Shown here: positions 62,350 to 64,000 of the stretch, piece by piece
Layout: every line of letters begins with the position of its first letter
Position numbering within the stretch: the stretch's first letter is position 1
Source: Linnemannia schmuckeri
Lineage: Eukaryota > Mortierellomycota > Mortierellomycetes > Mortierellales > Mortierellaceae
Reading direction: 5' to 3'
DNA length: 64,000 nt
NCBI GenBank assembly: GCA_029449235.1
Contig: JANATG010000014.1
Span: 1,240,001 to 1,304,000 of the forward strand
Made by a program: the position numbers and the translations under genes
Notes under the pieces: generated by a model
What the model saw: only the letters and a program-made list of their open reading frames with translations
What the model was told of the DNA's origin: nothing
Database searches by the model: none

Positions 62350-63078
62350 ATGTTCTTCACTACCCTCTCCAAGGCCTCTTTGGCCCTCCTCGTCGCCTCG
62401 ATGATCCTTGTCCTCACCCAAAAGGCCGAGGCCCACTCCTACGCCGACTGCATCGACTGGCGCTTCAAGGACCCCAAGAACCCTTCCTGGTCCGACAAGA
62501 ACGGTGCCTGTTTCGGTTATGCCCGCCGCTTCCCCCTCAAGGCCAAGCTCTTCGCCAAGCTCGACTCTGATGATCCCAACCGCCACTACCAGCAGTCGCA
62601 TAAGAATCCTGACCCCGACCATTCCCTTGCTTGTTCCGATGGCAAGCAGGGAGAGGAGCCTGGCGCAGATGAGACCATGGGCAAGCCCATCTCGGCCGCC
62701 TACACCGGCACCGATAAGCGCGGTCGCAAGGTTGGTCCCCAGACCGTCTCCAAGCCCGGCGGACAGCTCTGCGTCCGCTGGCCTGCCAAGAACCACGCTG
62801 TTCCCGATGAGAAGAACCAGCCCGTGACCATTGCCTTGTCCGAAGTTAACCCCACCAAGGACCCCACTCAGCTCCAGTTCCTCTCCAACATTATCACCAA
62901 CCTCAACTACAAGAACTGCAGCGATACGAAGCTGAACACCGATATCTGGCCCTGCGGTGGATGCTTCAAGTTGCCCACCACCTTGAAGCCAGGCAACTTT
63001 GTCATGCAGTGGCGCTGGAAGCTCAACTCTAACGAGTGGTACACCTCTTGTGCCGACATTGATGTCCGCGCCAAGTAA
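62350..63078 (+). CDS. Secreted protein with probable copper His-brace (LPMO-like)
   Basis: An intronless gene of 242 residues. Residues 1-28 form a classic signal peptide ending A-E-A, so the mature protein starts with His29 (HSYADCIDWRF). An N-terminal His plus an internal His is the copper-binding brace of lytic polysaccharide monooxygenases; His149 in RWPAKNHA is the best candidate for the second ligand. The C-terminal segment QWRWKLNSNEWYTSCADIDV places an aromatic residue (Tyr231) before a Cys-Ala-Asp-Ile motif, as in several LPMO-type beta-sandwich proteins. The mature part has eight cysteines, enough for four disulfides. It would act outside the cell, possibly on chitin or another polysaccharide. 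The substrate and CAZy family are not assigned, and a copper-binding but non-oxidative role is possible. Codon use is strongly C-ending, unlike the spacer around it. AATAAA is at 63320-63325. Confidence 0.85.
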   Translation: MFFTTLSKASLALLVASMILVLTQKAEAHSYADCIDWRFKDPKNPSWSDKNGACFGYARRFPLKAKLFAKLDSDDPNRHYQQSHKNPDPDHSLACSDGKQGEEPGADETMGKPISAAYTGTDKRGRKVGPQTVSKPGGQLCVRWPAKNHAVPDEKNQPVTIALSEVNPTKDPTQLQFLSNIITNLNYKNCSDTKLNTDIWPCGGCFKLPTTLKPGNFVMQWRWKLNSNEWYTSCADIDVRAK

Positions 63079-64000
63079 AATCTCTCCTCATTTTCGGCAC
63101 AAGGCTTTGAGAGCCTTCACGTCTCTTGTCGGGTTTTCGAGCTGAGCTTGGCCCGACCATCTTTTTTACATAGAAGCAAAATGCAGCAAACAAGCGCTGC
63201 TGCTATTTACACATACACACATTCTTTACACACACAAAAAAGCATTCATTCTATACCTTTCCCTAACACACCATTCTTCATACAAAAAAAAAGAAATGTA
63301 TAATACCTCAGATACCACAAATAAAAAGTTTTGCAAAATACTCTCTTTCTCTCTCCCTCTTCAGTTCCGGTGTTTTTGCCATGCTTTTAGTTGCAAGTCT
63401 GGATCTCATCCAATGCAATGTGAACATATGGGACATAGGGTTCTCGATCCGACTCTCCGCCTCCTTTCCTACTCCATCATTCAGCCACTCCAGCCCGGCT
63501 CTCTTCCTCTTCTCCCTTTCTAATTCTCCGTTTCCTTCTTGTTTATCCATTACAGCCTAGTTATGCAATGATTTCATCCGTCCCTTTCACTCTTGAATTC
63601 TACTTGCATTCATTTCCGATCACCTCGAACGCCATCCTTGCACTCTGCTCAACATGCCAACTCAAAATAATCAGAACGGCCAAATAAAGAACCATGCTGA
63701 TTTATCCTTTGGCCACTTTCACTCTCTCTCTCACTCTGTTCATCAGCAATCACCCCTTTTTCTTCTTTCATTTCGACCGTTGTGGATATTTGTGAATGGC
63801 CGAGATTACTCGCTTACTTTTCTGTGATTGAACAGTCGATAATGCTAGCTAACCTGACCACTTCCACCACGAACCAGCTGTTGTTGTAAATCGAACACTG
63901 ATCCTATCGATCACAATTTACACACCTTACTCTTTTGGGGACAGGGACAGGACCACTAGCCCTTGTTAGTACCTTGCCTTGCGCACTGCAGACAAGCTCC
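63079..64000. other. 3' UTR and downstream spacer at the window end
   Basis: This holds the 3' UTR of the secreted protein gene (AATAAA at 63320-63325) and then CT-rich sequence without a supportable frame up to the window end. It may be the upstream region of a gene beyond the edge. Confidence 0.55.

Noticed and set aside
62338..62796. A 152-codon Gly/Leu-rich minus-strand frame
   Set aside because: It is the antisense shadow of the secreted protein gene, caused by its C-ending codon bias.
1..64000. CRISPR arrays, rRNA genes and transposons
   Set aside because: No regularly spaced repeats with unique spacers, no rRNA-like sequence, and no transposase or reverse-transcriptase motifs were seen.

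Overview
This is a nuclear genomic window from a filamentous, early-diverging fungus. The best fit is Mucoromycota in the broad sense, most likely Mortierellomycota, but that placement is inferred from gene content and no phylogeny was run. Supporting signs are spliceosomal GT-AG introns of about 80-490 nt, AT-rich and pyrimidine-rich spacers with many long poly-A/poly-T runs, Gln/Ser/Thr/His-rich transcription factors, and a NACHT / pentapeptide / WD40 protein of a type I recall as abundant in Mortierella-like genomes. No bacterial operon logic, CRISPR array, rRNA or clear transposon was seen.

Layout. (i) 3-4890 (+): a large NLR-like protein (helical N-terminus, NACHT NTPase, pentapeptide repeats, about 13-14 WD40 repeats), cut by the window edge and interrupted by a frame break near 1370. 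(ii) 5068-5472 (-): an unrecognised coding-like remnant. (iii) 6013-8344 (-): a bZIP transcription factor whose basic region is split by an intron. (iv) 8345-16691: an 8.3 kb gene-free spacer with microsatellites and a diverged 200-bp duplication. (v) 16692-21445 (+): a 1509-aa protein with three, perhaps four, Myb/SANT modules. (vi) 21446-35285: a 13.8 kb spacer. (vii) 35286-36839 (+): a second, related Myb/SANT protein. (viii) 38161-38232 (+): tRNA-Glu(CUC).

The right third is more compact. It holds a FYVE-less Fab1/PIKfyve-type phosphatidylinositol-3-phosphate 5-kinase (39571-45865, -, about nine exons), symplekin/Pta1 (46770-51942, +, nine exons), a seven-repeat Myb-like protein with a strong mitochondrial-type presequence (52070-54437, -), and NAT9 acetyltransferase (54755-57036, +, seven exons). 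A 5.3 kb spacer follows, then an intronless secreted protein with a probable copper histidine brace, resembling a lytic polysaccharide monooxygenase (62350-63078, +), with its own TATA box.

The genes do not form one pathway. The core housekeeping genes (Fab1, symplekin, NAT9) are packed close together with short divergent or convergent intervals. The regulators (bZIP and two Myb/SANT genes) lie in very large spacers, and their upstream kilobases are strongly pyrimidine-biased on the sense strand. Exon models were built by hand from splice consensus, reading phase and family conservation. Each coding length given divides by three.
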